Shown: positions 30,882 to 39,608 of the stretch, one piece after another
Layout: the number at the start of each line of letters is the position of its first letter
Numbering within the stretch: position 1 is the first letter of the stretch
Assembly: GCA_017652345.1 (NCBI GenBank)
Contig: JAGCBE010000476.1
Coordinates: 1-43,233 of the forward strand
Reading direction: 5' to 3'
From: Methanobrevibacter sp.
Lineage (GTDB): Archaea > Methanobacteriota > Methanobacteria > Methanobacteriales > Methanobacteriaceae
DNA length: 43,233 bases
Translations under genes and position numbers: made by a program
The notes under the pieces: model-generated
The model's database searches: none
Seen by the model: only the letters and a program-made list of their open reading frames with translations
Told to the model about the DNA's origin: nothing

Positions 30882-32250
30882 TCAATGTGCTTGGACGGCA
30901 ACAATTACATATAATGATAAATCTATTACAGTATCATATCCACTTACTTGTGAGTTTAATATTCAAAAAAGTACTGGTTCTGCTTCATTTTGTACATTAA
31001 ATATATATAATTTAGGTAAAGATACTAGATTAAGTGAATTTTTTAGATTAGACTCTAAATTTGAAGTAGGAAGATTTATGATGCTTGATTTTTCAGCAGG
31101 CTATAATAATAATTTAGCTACTATTTTTAGAGGACAAATAAGAAGCGCAACTAGTACAAGACGTGGCACTGATGTGATAACTACTATACAAGCAGAAGAT
31201 TGTGGGCATAGTTTAATAAATAGTACAGCAATGAGTATTACCTTCAAGGCCGGAACAACATTTATAGAGGCATTTGATAATATAGCAAGCAATTTAAAAT
31301 ATATACAACCTCAAACTAGAGGCACATTAGAAGGCGAATTTAAAACTGATACAACATTTTATGGTACACCATTACAAATTTTAAATCAAATAACTAATAA
31401 TCATACATTTGTAGATAATTCATCTTTAATAATGTTAAATAATAACGAGCATTTACCAGAGAGTCCAATTGAAATAAGTGCTAAAACAGGTTTATTAAAT
31501 GTACCAATAGTTGGAGAATTTTGGGTTAATGCTCAAACGGTGTTCAATCCTACTTTAAAAATAGGACAAGCCGTTCAATTAAAAACTACATCTTTAGATT
31601 ATTATAATAATGGTTATAAAATATATAGTATAAACCATCAAGGAACAATATCTGCTGCTATAAGTGGACAAAGAATAACAAATTTAATTATGCAAAGAGT
31701 AAACTTTACTCCTAATAGTAATGTTAATATCACTAAACAAACTGAAAAACAAGGTGAAAAGGTTGTTATTCAAACAGAAGTAAAAACCCCTGGAAAAGAG
31801 TGGACTAGCGGGGTTTATGATTATATACGAAAATATAATGGAGCTATTCCTTTAGAAAAAATAAACAATCTAATATCTTGGCAAAATATGATTGGCAATG
31901 ATAACACTAATAGTGAAAGATACGCTCAAATAACTCCTCAAATTATTGAAAATTGTATTATAATAGCAAATAGACTTCAAAATTTTATAAACTCTTCTTC
32001 CTTAAAAGGACAAAAAATAATTGTCACTAGTGGATGGCGCTCAATACAAAATAATAGAAATAGCGGTGGTGAAGAAAAATCTGCTCATTTAAGAGGTGCG
32101 GCTATAGATTTTAAGTTTGTTTCTATTAATACATTTGATGCATATAATAATTTGTTTAAAAACAATTGGCCTACTTTTACATATTATAATAGAAAATGGA
32201 ACATTATTCATGTTCAAAGTACTTTAGGAAAAGGTGGTGCTAAGCGATGA
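30865..32250 (+). CDS. Baseplate hub protein fused to M15-type peptidase domain
   Basis: The first ~320 residues form the hub (AWTATITYNDKSITVSYPLT, CTLNIYNLG, TTIQAEDCGHSL, TPLQILNQITNN), a gp27/gpD-like structure. After a linker, residues 330-461 are an M15_3 (VanY/L-Ala-D-Glu-like) peptidase: VTSGWRSIQNN with R392, SAHLRGAAIDF with zinc ligands H408 and D415, and WNIIHVQS with H449. The peptidase would open peptidoglycan during tube passage. The fusion makes a 461-residue protein. It overlaps the spike gene by 4 bp. Confidence 0.85.
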   Translation: MAFLNNQCAWTATITYNDKSITVSYPLTCEFNIQKSTGSASFCTLNIYNLGKDTRLSEFFRLDSKFEVGRFMMLDFSAGYNNNLATIFRGQIRSATSTRRGTDVITTIQAEDCGHSLINSTAMSITFKAGTTFIEAFDNIASNLKYIQPQTRGTLEGEFKTDTTFYGTPLQILNQITNNHTFVDNSSLIMLNNNEHLPESPIEISAKTGLLNVPIVGEFWVNAQTVFNPTLKIGQAVQLKTTSLDYYNNGYKIYSINHQGTISAAISGQRITNLIMQRVNFTPNSNVNITKQTEKQGEKVVIQTEVKTPGKEWTSGVYDYIRKYNGAIPLEKINNLISWQNMIGNDNTNSERYAQITPQIIENCIIIANRLQNFINSSSLKGQKIIVTSGWRSIQNNRNSGGEEKSAHLRGAAIDFKFVSINTFDAYNNLFKNNWPTFTYYNRKWNIIHVQSTLGKGGAKR

Positions 32251-32879
32251 ACATGTTAAATTATGAGTTATTAACACAAGAACCAACCTTATTAAATATT
32301 CTTAATGCTTTTAAAGATAAACTGTTATATAATGAGATAAATTGTTGTAGAATTGCCATAGTAGACGAGTTTTATGGAGATTCATTACAAGCGAAAGTAA
32401 ATATTGCTAACAAAATGGTTATAGGCATGAAAGAGGATGGGTCTCAAATTATCCAAGATTATGCTCCTATAACTGCTAAAATATGCTTTGCTAATAATGG
32501 AATATCTTTTCCATTAAAAAAGGGCGATTGTGGTTTGCTTTTGTTTAATGATAGAGAATTAGAAAGCTGGTATATAAATGGCGAAGTAAATCAATTAGCA
32601 TATGATAGAAGTCATTCTATTACAGATGCAATATTTATAGCTGGTATGTTTTCGCAGCCAAATATTTCAAATGCCCAATTTATAGAAAATTGTTTACATT
32701 TATTTTATGATACTAAAGGAATAAAAATAACAAGTAATGGTATAGAAATAGATGGTGATTTAAAGGTTAATGGAAAAATTGACGCCACAGGAGACATAGT
32801 TGCAGGTAATATTAGCTTGCAACATCATACTCATCCTGGCGTAGAACCTGGTTCTGGTACAACAGGACAACCTCAATAG
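32247..32879 (+). CDS. Baseplate spike protein (gp138/gpV-like)
   Basis: The N-terminal OB-fold domain (CCRIAIVDEFYGDSLQAKVN, FPLKKGDCGLLLFNDRELES) matches the gp138 N-terminal family. It is followed by a short beta-helix (GIKITSNGIEIDGDLKVNGK) and a tip with LQHHTHPGVEPGSGTTGQPQ, in which the His residues bind iron at the spike apex. The spike punctures the outer layers of the cell. Length 210. The ATG at 32247 overlaps the hub stop. Confidence 0.88.
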   Translation: MNMLNYELLTQEPTLLNILNAFKDKLLYNEINCCRIAIVDEFYGDSLQAKVNIANKMVIGMKEDGSQIIQDYAPITAKICFANNGISFPLKKGDCGLLLFNDRELESWYINGEVNQLAYDRSHSITDAIFIAGMFSQPNISNAQFIENCLHLFYDTKGIKITSNGIEIDGDLKVNGKIDATGDIVAGNISLQHHTHPGVEPGSGTTGQPQ

Positions 32880-32882
32880 AAG

Positions 32883-32912
32883 CACCAGAATGAGTCTGGC
32901 GACATTTATTTT
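32883..32912 (+). terminator. Hairpin after the spike gene
   Basis: A 5-bp stem (CCAGA at 32885-32889 with TCTGG at 32895-32899), with one more possible pair beyond a mismatch, is followed by ACATTTATTTT. The stem is short, so termination may be partial. The T-rich tail is shared with the hairpin at 27803. Confidence 0.5.
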
Positions 32913-32930
32913 AATAATTTATATATTTAA

Positions 32931-32959
32931 TTTACAACCACATAAAAATTTGGTATAAT
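32931..32959 (+). promoter_or_regulatory. Sigma70 promoter with extended -10, giving a leaderless mRNA
   Basis: TTTACA (32931-32936) and TATAAT (32954-32959) are 17 bp apart, and TGG before the -10 box makes an extended -10. Only 6 bases separate the -10 box from the ATG at 32966, so transcription should start at or next to the initiation codon. There is no ribosome site upstream of that ATG. Confidence 0.75.
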
Positions 32960-32965
32960 AATAAT

Positions 32966-33334
32966 ATGATAATAAGAGCAATTCAAAAAAATGATAGTGG
33001 ACAAGAAGAATTTTGTTTTGGTCATGGATATACAGATTATAAAAAAGAAATATCTTCAGTCGAACAAGATATATTAACAGCATTACAAGAATTTAAAAAT
33101 GATTGTTTCTTTGATTTAGAAGCAGGTATTGATTGGAAAGTTAGACTAGGTTATCATAATCAAAAAGAATATTTAGATGAAGATATACAAAATATTATTT
33201 TAAATAGAAGTGGTGTTATAAATATCACTGAGTTTTATAGTAACGTTATTGATAGAATTTATACTTGTACAGTTAACGTATTAACAATTTATAGTGAAAA
33301 CGAACTTACAATAGAATTTTCGCAAACAATTTAA
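32966..33334 (+). CDS. Baseplate wedge protein, gp25-like
   Basis: The protein has GYTDYKKEISSVEQDILTAL, then FFDLEAGIDWKVRLG and IILNRSGVINITEFYSN, a layout like the gp25/W-type or DUF2634 wedge proteins between spike and baseplate J genes. Length 122 fits. There is no Shine-Dalgarno site; the promoter at 32931 would place the transcript start at the ATG. Confidence 0.7.
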   Translation: MIIRAIQKNDSGQEEFCFGHGYTDYKKEISSVEQDILTALQEFKNDCFFDLEAGIDWKVRLGYHNQKEYLDEDIQNIILNRSGVINITEFYSNVIDRIYTCTVNVLTIYSENELTIEFSQTI

Positions 33335-33343
33335 GGTGATAAA

Positions 33344-34774
33344 ATGGCAAATATAGATTTTTTAGGTTATGATGGTTTACAAACAAAAGATTATAATACA
33401 TTATTAACCGAGATTCAAGAATTTTTGCAAGAAAATTATAGTCCTAATGGTGAGGAAATATCGTTCGCAAGTAATACTCCAGATGGACAATTTACTGAAA
33501 TATTATCAAATATAGGTGCTACAATTAGAGAATTGTTGGCAAGTGTTTATAATGCCACAGACCCATCAAAATGTGATAGTACACAACAAGATACAAAGTA
33601 TCAATTAAATTATTTAACTCGCAAAGGTGGTTCTTGGACATTACAAAATATTGACATTACCGCTGATAAAACTGTTACTTTGCAAGGCTTAGATGGTTCT
33701 TTTAATGAAGAAAATGCCTCAGCTTTTACGGTTTCTGATGATTCAGGTAATAATTGGTATTTAGTAGACACTACAACCATTTTAGCAGGTACTACATCAT
33801 TAGAATTTAGAGCTCAAAAACAAGGACCTGTAAATCCTACTATAGGAACTATTACTAATATGGTTACAATAGTAGGAGGTGTCATAAGTGTAATAAATTC
33901 GCAGGGTTATACTTCTTTAGGTGCTGAAGCAGAAAGCGATTATGATTTTAGAATTAGAAGAGAAAGAAGTGTAGGAAACACATCTGGAAATAATGCTGAC
34001 TCAATACTTGGCAATATTATTAGTTTGCAAGGAGTTACGCAATGCAATGTATGGGATAATGATACAAATAGTACTGATTCTACTGGCACGGAGGCTCACA
34101 CATTATGGGTAATAGTTGATGGTGGCGCAAACGATGATATCGCAGAAATAATATATGCTAATAAAGGTGGACAAGGAACGCGAGGTTCTGTTGTAATTCC
34201 ATTAACCACCTTGGCAGGACAAACAATAAACATTAGATTTGATAGACCAAATATTAAAGCATTATATATAAAATTTGATATTCAATTAATATCAGATATT
34301 ACACTTTTAGACAACGACAATATTAAAGAATATATTGCAAATAATTTAACTTATTTAATCGGCGAAAATGCTGAAACGTCTAAAGTTACTCAAGTTTGTG
34401 CAAATGCATTAGCCGTTGATGGTGGAGATGGATATGCACTAAATGTCGAAATTTCAGCCGGAGGAACAGCTACTGCATCAATTGTTGCCACTGGCATAAC
34501 TGCAGCTGACGTTATAAGCTCAACATTCCAAGATGTAATTGGTGATATCGCTGGAAGTTATGAATTTGAGTACACTTCAAATGGTTGGGAATACGATGGG
34601 AATATTGTTCAAATAAATAATTATGGAATTTCGTATACTGGAAATCCTGATGAAGGAGATAAAATAATTATTGATTATACAGCAGGAGCATGGACGGATT
34701 ATATTCCATCGGTATCAATTCAAGATGAGTTTGTAATAAATAAAAATAGAATATATATAACGGTAATAGAATAG
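33344..34774 (+). CDS. Baseplate J-like protein
   Basis: The protein forms the baseplate wedge that links spike and fibres. It has the N-terminal domain (FASNTPDGQFTEILSNIGAT, then EFRAQKQGPVNPTIGTITNM) and the characteristic EAESDYDFRIRRERSVGNTS, GVTQCNVWDND and a C-terminal insert. At 476 residues it is normal. The start uses AAGGTGATAAA. Confidence 0.88.
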   Translation: MANIDFLGYDGLQTKDYNTLLTEIQEFLQENYSPNGEEISFASNTPDGQFTEILSNIGATIRELLASVYNATDPSKCDSTQQDTKYQLNYLTRKGGSWTLQNIDITADKTVTLQGLDGSFNEENASAFTVSDDSGNNWYLVDTTTILAGTTSLEFRAQKQGPVNPTIGTITNMVTIVGGVISVINSQGYTSLGAEAESDYDFRIRRERSVGNTSGNNADSILGNIISLQGVTQCNVWDNDTNSTDSTGTEAHTLWVIVDGGANDDIAEIIYANKGGQGTRGSVVIPLTTLAGQTINIRFDRPNIKALYIKFDIQLISDITLLDNDNIKEYIANNLTYLIGENAETSKVTQVCANALAVDGGDGYALNVEISAGGTATASIVATGITAADVISSTFQDVIGDIAGSYEFEYTSNGWEYDGNIVQINNYGISYTGNPDEGDKIIIDYTAGAWTDYIPSVSIQDEFVINKNRIYITVIE

Positions 34775-35421
34775 TGGAAAATATATTATTAACTTTAAAA
34801 CAATATTTTGCTGATTTATTAATAATTCAATATCGTGGTTCTAAAAAAAATAGAGCATTAATTGAATTTTTAGTAGATTTAATTTTTGCCAATAATTTAG
34901 CATTAGAAATAAAAGAAAAAACTGTAAATGTTAATGACTCCATTGGAAAACAACTGGATGATGTCGGCAAATGGGTGGGTGTAGATAGATATTATTACAA
35001 AGAAATATGGACTCATCCATATTTAGCATTTCCAAATTATTCTACTATTAAAACGAGTGATTACAGTGAATTTCAAGGTGGATTTTCTACGTATTCTAAC
35101 TTTGCAGAAAATAATGGTGGGTTTTTAACATATAAATCTTGGTCAAGCGTTAGAGCAAAAGCTAATGAAATTGGTGATGAATACTTTAGAAAACTAATTC
35201 AATTAAAAATTATCAAAAATTCTATTAATCATACATGTAAAAATATAGATGATGCAATATGGAAATGGTCAGAAGGTCATGTTTATGTAACTTGGGACAA
35301 AATGGAAATAACATATCATTATGACAATTTATATAAAAATTTAATAGAATTAGCTAGTTTTAAAAACGTGCTTTTAAAACCAACTGGATGTAGTATAATA
35401 TTAGAAGCTATAACATCATAA
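34774..35421 (+). CDS. DUF2612-like baseplate/tail protein, GTG start
   Basis: The GTG at 34774 shares its G with the TAG of baseplate J. The protein has LLIIQYRGSKKNRALIEFLV, DSIGKQLDDVGKWVGVDRYY and DDAIWKWSEGHVYVTWDKME, fitting DUF2612, which caps the wedge and receives the fibre. Length 215. It is the last baseplate gene before the fibres. Confidence 0.78.
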   Translation: MENILLTLKQYFADLLIIQYRGSKKNRALIEFLVDLIFANNLALEIKEKTVNVNDSIGKQLDDVGKWVGVDRYYYKEIWTHPYLAFPNYSTIKTSDYSEFQGGFSTYSNFAENNGGFLTYKSWSSVRAKANEIGDEYFRKLIQLKIIKNSINHTCKNIDDAIWKWSEGHVYVTWDKMEITYHYDNLYKNLIELASFKNVLLKPTGCSIILEAITS

Positions 35422-35433
35422 AGGAAATAAAAA

Positions 35434-36798
35434 ATGACTAATTTACAAAGAGTAACAGGAAAAATTTTTGGTGAAACAGCAACAGCGACAGGCGATGACC
35501 CTCAAATAGGACAATTTGGTTCTGCATTAGCTGGGACATATGTAGGAACAACTGATGTTGCAACAATTCAAAATTTATCTGCTTGGAGTAATGGCTTTAT
35601 CGATGCAGTAACTCCATCGGAACAATTTCCACCATTACCAGAAATGACTGGTTTTGGTAAAGTTTTATCACATCAAATAGCATATATTCTTCAAAAAGGA
35701 ACTCCAGAATGGGATTCTGGGACAACATATTATATAGGAGACTTTGCCAAAGCAATTGGCGAAGGCAAGCTTTATGTATCTAAAACAAATAATAACATAA
35801 ATAATGCTTTATCTGATGAAGATTATTGGGAAGAATTTTCTAATGGCAACAACGGAATGCCAATAGGCACAATATTTAGTTTAAATTGTACTGCTTCCTA
35901 TGTTCCTGAAGGAGCATTGCCTTGTGATGGAACGGAATACACAAAAGCACAGTTTCCTGATTTATGGGCGAATTACTTAAATGCACAAACACCTTTGTTA
36001 GACACCTGCTCTTATGCGGATTATGCAACTGCAATATCAAATGATGGATTTTGTGCAAAATTTGCTATAGACACAACAAACGAAACATTTAAAGTTCCTA
36101 CAATAATTAATAAATTTTATCAAGGTTCAAATGCAACATTGCCAGTAAAAGGTAATGGAATGACAATTGGTCTAACGGATGGTTCGAATGATTATGGTTT
36201 AAATATCGATAGAACTGCCGGAGGTTCTCACACTGGTTTATGGGCTGTAGGTGCTACTAATTCTAATGTTGGGGGCACAGCACCAACCACGGCAAGTGTT
36301 AATATTAATGTGTATGGTGGTATAACTACCGATGCAACTAAATCAGGTATTATAGCCGATAGTTCTAATGCTAATAAAGAAATAACTACGCTGCGCTATT
36401 TTGTACAAGTCGCTAATGGACAAATAAACCAAAGTATGATGGACTGGGCTGCTTGGGCAAGTAGTTTGGCGGGGAAGTTAAATGCAGACCATACTAATGA
36501 CACTAAACCATATTTAAAAACAACATATGTTAATGGCACAAGTGGTTATAATATTTGGAGCAACGGTTATTGTGAACAATGGGGATTTTTAACAGCAGAT
36601 GCAACTGTTAGTTTTTTAAAAATTTTCGTTGATACAAATTATTATGTATTAATAAGTAATTCATATACATCTACGGGAACGAGTGTGGCTTCGGTATGGA
36701 GAAATAAAACCACAACAAGCGTTGACATCGATTTAGCGACCTCATCTAGTGGCACTAGTTGGAAAGTAGGTGGTTATTTGGCAGAGGGAGAATATTAA
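35434..36798 (+). CDS. Tail fibre protein with collar-like domain
   Basis: The N-terminus attaches to the baseplate. Residues 90-135 (PEWDSGTTYYIGDFAKAI, KLYVSKTNN, EDYWEEF) form a small aromatic module like those in fibres. A tail-collar domain follows (MPIGTIFSLNCTASYVPEGA, LPCDGTEYTKAQFPDLW, then FKVPTIINKFYQG). The C-terminal domain (GYNIWSNGYCEQWGFLTADA, SVDIDLATSSSGTSWKVGGY) is a host-binding tip of a common fibre type. Confidence 0.82.
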   Translation: MTNLQRVTGKIFGETATATGDDPQIGQFGSALAGTYVGTTDVATIQNLSAWSNGFIDAVTPSEQFPPLPEMTGFGKVLSHQIAYILQKGTPEWDSGTTYYIGDFAKAIGEGKLYVSKTNNNINNALSDEDYWEEFSNGNNGMPIGTIFSLNCTASYVPEGALPCDGTEYTKAQFPDLWANYLNAQTPLLDTCSYADYATAISNDGFCAKFAIDTTNETFKVPTIINKFYQGSNATLPVKGNGMTIGLTDGSNDYGLNIDRTAGGSHTGLWAVGATNSNVGGTAPTTASVNINVYGGITTDATKSGIIADSSNANKEITTLRYFVQVANGQINQSMMDWAAWASSLAGKLNADHTNDTKPYLKTTYVNGTSGYNIWSNGYCEQWGFLTADATVSFLKIFVDTNYYVLISNSYTSTGTSVASVWRNKTTTSVDIDLATSSSGTSWKVGGYLAEGEY

Positions 36799-36799
36799 T

Positions 36800-37261
36800 A
36801 TGGAAATAAAAGCAGAATTAATTAAACCATATACAGAAGATGAACGTATTAATTTTATTGTAGAACAAAATCATCAAAACGGTTATGAGATAAAAGAAAC
36901 AGAAACGGCTCTTGAAGCTTGGGGATATACAGCAGAAGAAAAAGCACAACAAGAAGCTGAACGCATAGCACAACTCCATTTAACAAGAGGTGATGTTTTC
37001 AGAGGTTTGTTGATGGCAAGACAGGTTACAAGGGCGCAAATAAGAGCATTAATAGAAGCAATGCCCGACGAAACGCCTGAACAACAAATTGCTAAAGAAT
37101 ATGCCTTGATTGATTTTGATGAAAGTCTTGATTTTTACAGAGGCGTAGCTCTAATTGATACTTTGGGTGCGCAATTAGGCATAAGTCCAGAAGCAATGAC
37201 ACAATTCTTTGAAACAAACGACTGGCACTATTTAGTACCTGACACGAGAAATGAGGTTTAA
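36800..37261 (+). CDS. Fibre-associated protein (153 aa), possible assembly chaperone
   Basis: The ATG at 36800 follows GAGGGAG and is preferred over an upstream in-frame start. The protein is helical with a TETALEAWGYTAEEKAQQEA block and a C-terminal EAMTQFFETNDWHYLVPD. Many phages have such a small helical protein after the fibre gene, sometimes acting as a fibre chaperone, but I cannot name the family. Base composition is less AT-rich than its neighbours. Confidence 0.6.
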   Translation: MEIKAELIKPYTEDERINFIVEQNHQNGYEIKETETALEAWGYTAEEKAQQEAERIAQLHLTRGDVFRGLLMARQVTRAQIRALIEAMPDETPEQQIAKEYALIDFDESLDFYRGVALIDTLGAQLGISPEAMTQFFETNDWHYLVPDTRNEV

Positions 37262-37262
37262 A

Positions 37263-38480
37263 ATGACTTTAGAATTTAACATTAAAGAATTAAATTACAC
37301 AAAAGAACAAGGCGGTGGAAGTATAACTCCTGAAGGCACAAAGGTTATTACTGAAAATGGATTATATAACGTAACGACCTTTGCAAAAGCGAGTGTAAAT
37401 GTAGAGGGTACAACTCCGACAGGCACAACGACTATTACAGAGAACGGCACTTATGATGTCACAGAATATGCAAGTGCAAGTGTTAATGTTGAAGGCACAG
37501 AACCTACACTTATAACAAAGACAATAACAGTTAACGGCACATATAGTGCAGAAGATGATGATGCGGATGGTTATTCGGACGTTAGCATTAACGTTTCGGG
37601 TGGTGGAGGTTCTACACAGGTTGTAAGAGGCGCTTGGGTTGTACCACAATGTGTACTGGACTTAGAAGAAGCGTTTGAAAATTACACTGCAACAGGAACT
37701 TATAACTATGTATGCGGTATTTTATTGTATAAAGGCGTAGGCAGTGTGACTATTGTAGCAGAACAAGATTCAAGGTTGGTAACTTCTGATGGTTTAGATG
37801 TCTCTTTTGGTGATACATATAGTACAATCACATTCAACGATAAAGATGCTGACAACTGGTTAATATTCCAAACAAACTTAGCATTTTGGAGTGGTTCACC
37901 AATTAAGCCTTATGGTATATCTACCAACTCATTGAAGCGTGGTTGTTTCAGATATGCTATTTTAGAAGATATAAATAAAACTGGGCAATCGATGTCAAAG
38001 GCAATGTTCTGCGATTTTGCTTTAGAATCAATTAAATTAAAAAATATAAGCTATGGCAGTGAATTTAAAGGTGACGATTTACAAAGCACAAGTTGTCAAT
38101 ATATGCCTCCGATGACATATTGGTCTGCTAATGTACCTAGCAGCAACTTTGTAACGAAGTTTACAGAGGCTCATAAACTGCCTAATTTACCGTATGGTTT
38201 AGATTTATCTTCAATAACTTCTAATTTGACCTTGGGCGTTTCAAATTGTGGTATGAATAGAATCAGAGAGGCATATATTAAACTCCCCAATGCAAACTTT
38301 ATTATAAATTCATCATCTGGCATTGTATTTACAGAAGATAACTGGCAATATATAGCAGACAACGCACCAACTGTTTCGGGTAAAACATTGACAATGGGTA
38401 ATATGAACATTGAAATATGTGGTGGCACATCGGGTACAATAATATCTACTCTAACCAATAAAGGTTGGACAGTAAACTAA
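37263..38480 (+). CDS. Second fibre / receptor-binding protein with N-terminal repeats (405 aa)
   Basis: The ATG at 37263 follows GAGG by 6 bases. Residues 27-113 contain three repeats of a beta motif of the form ITENGTYDVTEYASASVNVE, separated by Thr/Pro linkers, then a Gly-rich hinge. The C-terminal ~290 residues are a globular domain, rich in beta strands and aromatics, with Leu-rich segments (KLPNLPYGLDLSSITSN). This looks like a stalk plus tip adhesin. The third repeat is enlarged by an acidic insert. Role in host binding is inferred from place and layout. Confidence 0.7.
   Translation: MTLEFNIKELNYTKEQGGGSITPEGTKVITENGLYNVTTFAKASVNVEGTTPTGTTTITENGTYDVTEYASASVNVEGTEPTLITKTITVNGTYSAEDDDADGYSDVSINVSGGGGSTQVVRGAWVVPQCVLDLEEAFENYTATGTYNYVCGILLYKGVGSVTIVAEQDSRLVTSDGLDVSFGDTYSTITFNDKDADNWLIFQTNLAFWSGSPIKPYGISTNSLKRGCFRYAILEDINKTGQSMSKAMFCDFALESIKLKNISYGSEFKGDDLQSTSCQYMPPMTYWSANVPSSNFVTKFTEAHKLPNLPYGLDLSSITSNLTLGVSNCGMNRIREAYIKLPNANFIINSSSGIVFTEDNWQYIADNAPTVSGKTLTMGNMNIEICGGTSGTIISTLTNKGWTVN
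37341..37601 (+). repeat. Three protein-coding stalk repeats in the second fibre gene
   Basis: Three imperfect in-frame repeats of about 23-28 codons cover residues 27-49, 56-78 and 86-113 of the fibre protein. Each has the core TENGxYxVT followed by SVNVEG or SINVSG. The number of copies could vary between related phages. Confidence 0.75.
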
Positions 38481-38490
38481 GGAGATAAAA

Positions 38491-38691
38491 ATGGAAATTG
38501 TGTTAGAAAATGGAGTACAAAAGCTCATACCTTCAATAGAAGAAAATTGGCTTTTAAACCGTGATGATTTGGATAAAGCAGAAGAAGATAAATATTATTT
38601 TAAATTTGCATATCTGCCACCGACTGTAACAATTGTAGAATGCGAAGATAAATATATAGAAGTAGAAAAGGAGGATGAAGATGACGACTAA
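38491..38691 (+). CDS. Small acidic protein (66 aa)
   Basis: A strong AAGGAGATAAAA site precedes the ATG. The product is acidic, begins MEIVLENGVQKLIPSIEENW and ends with a run of Glu/Asp. It overlaps the next gene by 11 bp. Function unknown; it belongs to the fibre cluster by position. Confidence 0.65.
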   Translation: MEIVLENGVQKLIPSIEENWLLNRDDLDKAEEDKYYFKFAYLPPTVTIVECEDKYIEVEKEDEDDD

Positions 38692-38932
38692 TTCATATAC
38701 AGGCTCCGTAAATACCAATGGTGAATATAAAACCGTTGCAGAAGTTACGGGATTTAATTTTACAACAGACAACAAATATACAATGCAGGTTCAAAATGGT
38801 GCATACATAAAAATTGCAAACGCTGAATTTCATGTTGCCAATGAGAAGTTTAGTTACAAAGCAACGTCTGATGATTTATATATAAAAACAAACGATTTAG
38901 GATGTACACTTACAATATTGGAGAATGAATGA
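38681..38932 (+). CDS. Small beta-rich protein of the fibre cluster (83 aa)
   Basis: ATG at 38681 is chosen because AAAGGAGG lies 6 bases upstream; an in-frame ATG at 38675 sits right on the site. The protein is Thr/Asn-rich and beta-rich (YTGSVNTNGEYKTVAEVTGF, NAEFHVANEKFSYKATSDDL), like a small fibre tip or decoration domain. No family recognised. Confidence 0.62.
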   Translation: MTTNSYTGSVNTNGEYKTVAEVTGFNFTTDNKYTMQVQNGAYIKIANAEFHVANEKFSYKATSDDLYIKTNDLGCTLTILENE

Positions 38933-39108
38933 TGTTAAAAAGATGGTTGTTAAAACAAGCAATTAAAAGCATTATCAAAAAAATGCCAAAATACAAAGAA
39001 CAAGCAAAAGAGATTGTTGAAAAGAATATTGATGGTATATTAGACAGAATAGAACAAGATATTGAAGCTTTATTGCTTAATGTCATAGCTAAAAAGGAAA
39101 ATAAATAA
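38932..39108 (+). CDS. Small basic helical protein (58 aa)
   Basis: The ATG overlaps the previous stop and follows TTGGAGAATGA; a second ATG at 38929 is in frame. The peptide is amphipathic and basic (LKRWLLKQAIKSIIKKMPKY). A membrane-active or assembly role is conceivable because the next genes are membrane proteins. Its last bases overlap the next ATG. Confidence 0.6.
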   Translation: MLKRWLLKQAIKSIIKKMPKYKEQAKEIVEKNIDGILDRIEQDIEALLLNVIAKKENK

Positions 39109-39236
39109 TGAAGAAGTTGCTAATCATATTTATTATAAGTTGGTTAGCAACTGTTTTAAGGCATTTTTGGATATTACCGACATTCAATGATGATGACCAC
39201 GACATAACAGGCTTTGAATTTAGGATAAGATTTTAA
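39108..39236 (+). CDS. Small membrane protein (42 aa)
   Basis: The ATG overlaps the previous TAA and AAAAGGAAAATAA is the likely ribosome site. Residues 4-22 (LLIIFIISWLATVLRHFWI) are one hydrophobic segment, followed by an acidic tail. It may be a small holin-type or lysis accessory protein. Only the membrane segment is supported. Confidence 0.55.
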   Translation: MKKLLIIFIISWLATVLRHFWILPTFNDDDHDITGFEFRIRF

Positions 39237-39608
39237 ATGATAGTTTACAGAATAGATAAACCACCAATTTTTAAAAGTCAATTAAAAAAATTGTATAAAA
39301 AGGGTAAATTGCCTATTAAATATGGTTTGTATGGTGAAGAACTCACAAAAAAGAATGTTACTGATGAGCATTTATTGCCTAGATGTTTTGGGGGTTCAAG
39401 TGATTTATCAAATATAGCGCTTGCCACAAAAGAAGCTAATTGGCGGAGAGGAAATGAGCCTATTGAAAATTTTTTAAGTCTTGGAATGTTGCGAAATTAC
39501 TGTAAACAATTTAAAGGAATAAAAATACGAGGTTTTGATGGCGATGAATACGCAAAAGGTATAATAAAAACTATAAAAGGATTAATAGAAAATGATAGAA
39601 TGGTATAA
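39237..39608 (+). CDS. HNH endonuclease
   Basis: The block VTDEHLLPRCFGGSSDLSNI with N and ANWRRGN following (residues 42-73) is an HNH motif: D/E-H with His45, N59 and Asn/Arg near 68-73. Such enzymes nick double-stranded DNA, either in packaging or as homing endonucleases. The protein is 123 residues, has no extra DNA-binding repeats and is part of a tight operon, so it looks like a phage function rather than an inserted homing element. Confidence 0.8.
   Translation: MIVYRIDKPPIFKSQLKKLYKKGKLPIKYGLYGEELTKKNVTDEHLLPRCFGGSSDLSNIALATKEANWRRGNEPIENFLSLGMLRNYCKQFKGIKIRGFDGDEYAKGIIKTIKGLIENDRMV

Noticed and set aside
36175..36200. tRNA-like GGTTCGAAT word
   Set aside because: It lies in a fibre coding sequence and has no acceptor or anticodon stem around it; no tRNA gene was found anywhere in the window.
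37362..37649. Minus-strand Cys/Arg-rich reading frame
   Set aside because: It mirrors the repeated fibre stalk, has no ribosome site and lies in a confident + strand gene.
39237..39608. Homing endonuclease inserted by a mobile element
   Set aside because: The HNH gene is packed into the operon with overlaps on both sides and there is no intron or split gene next to it.
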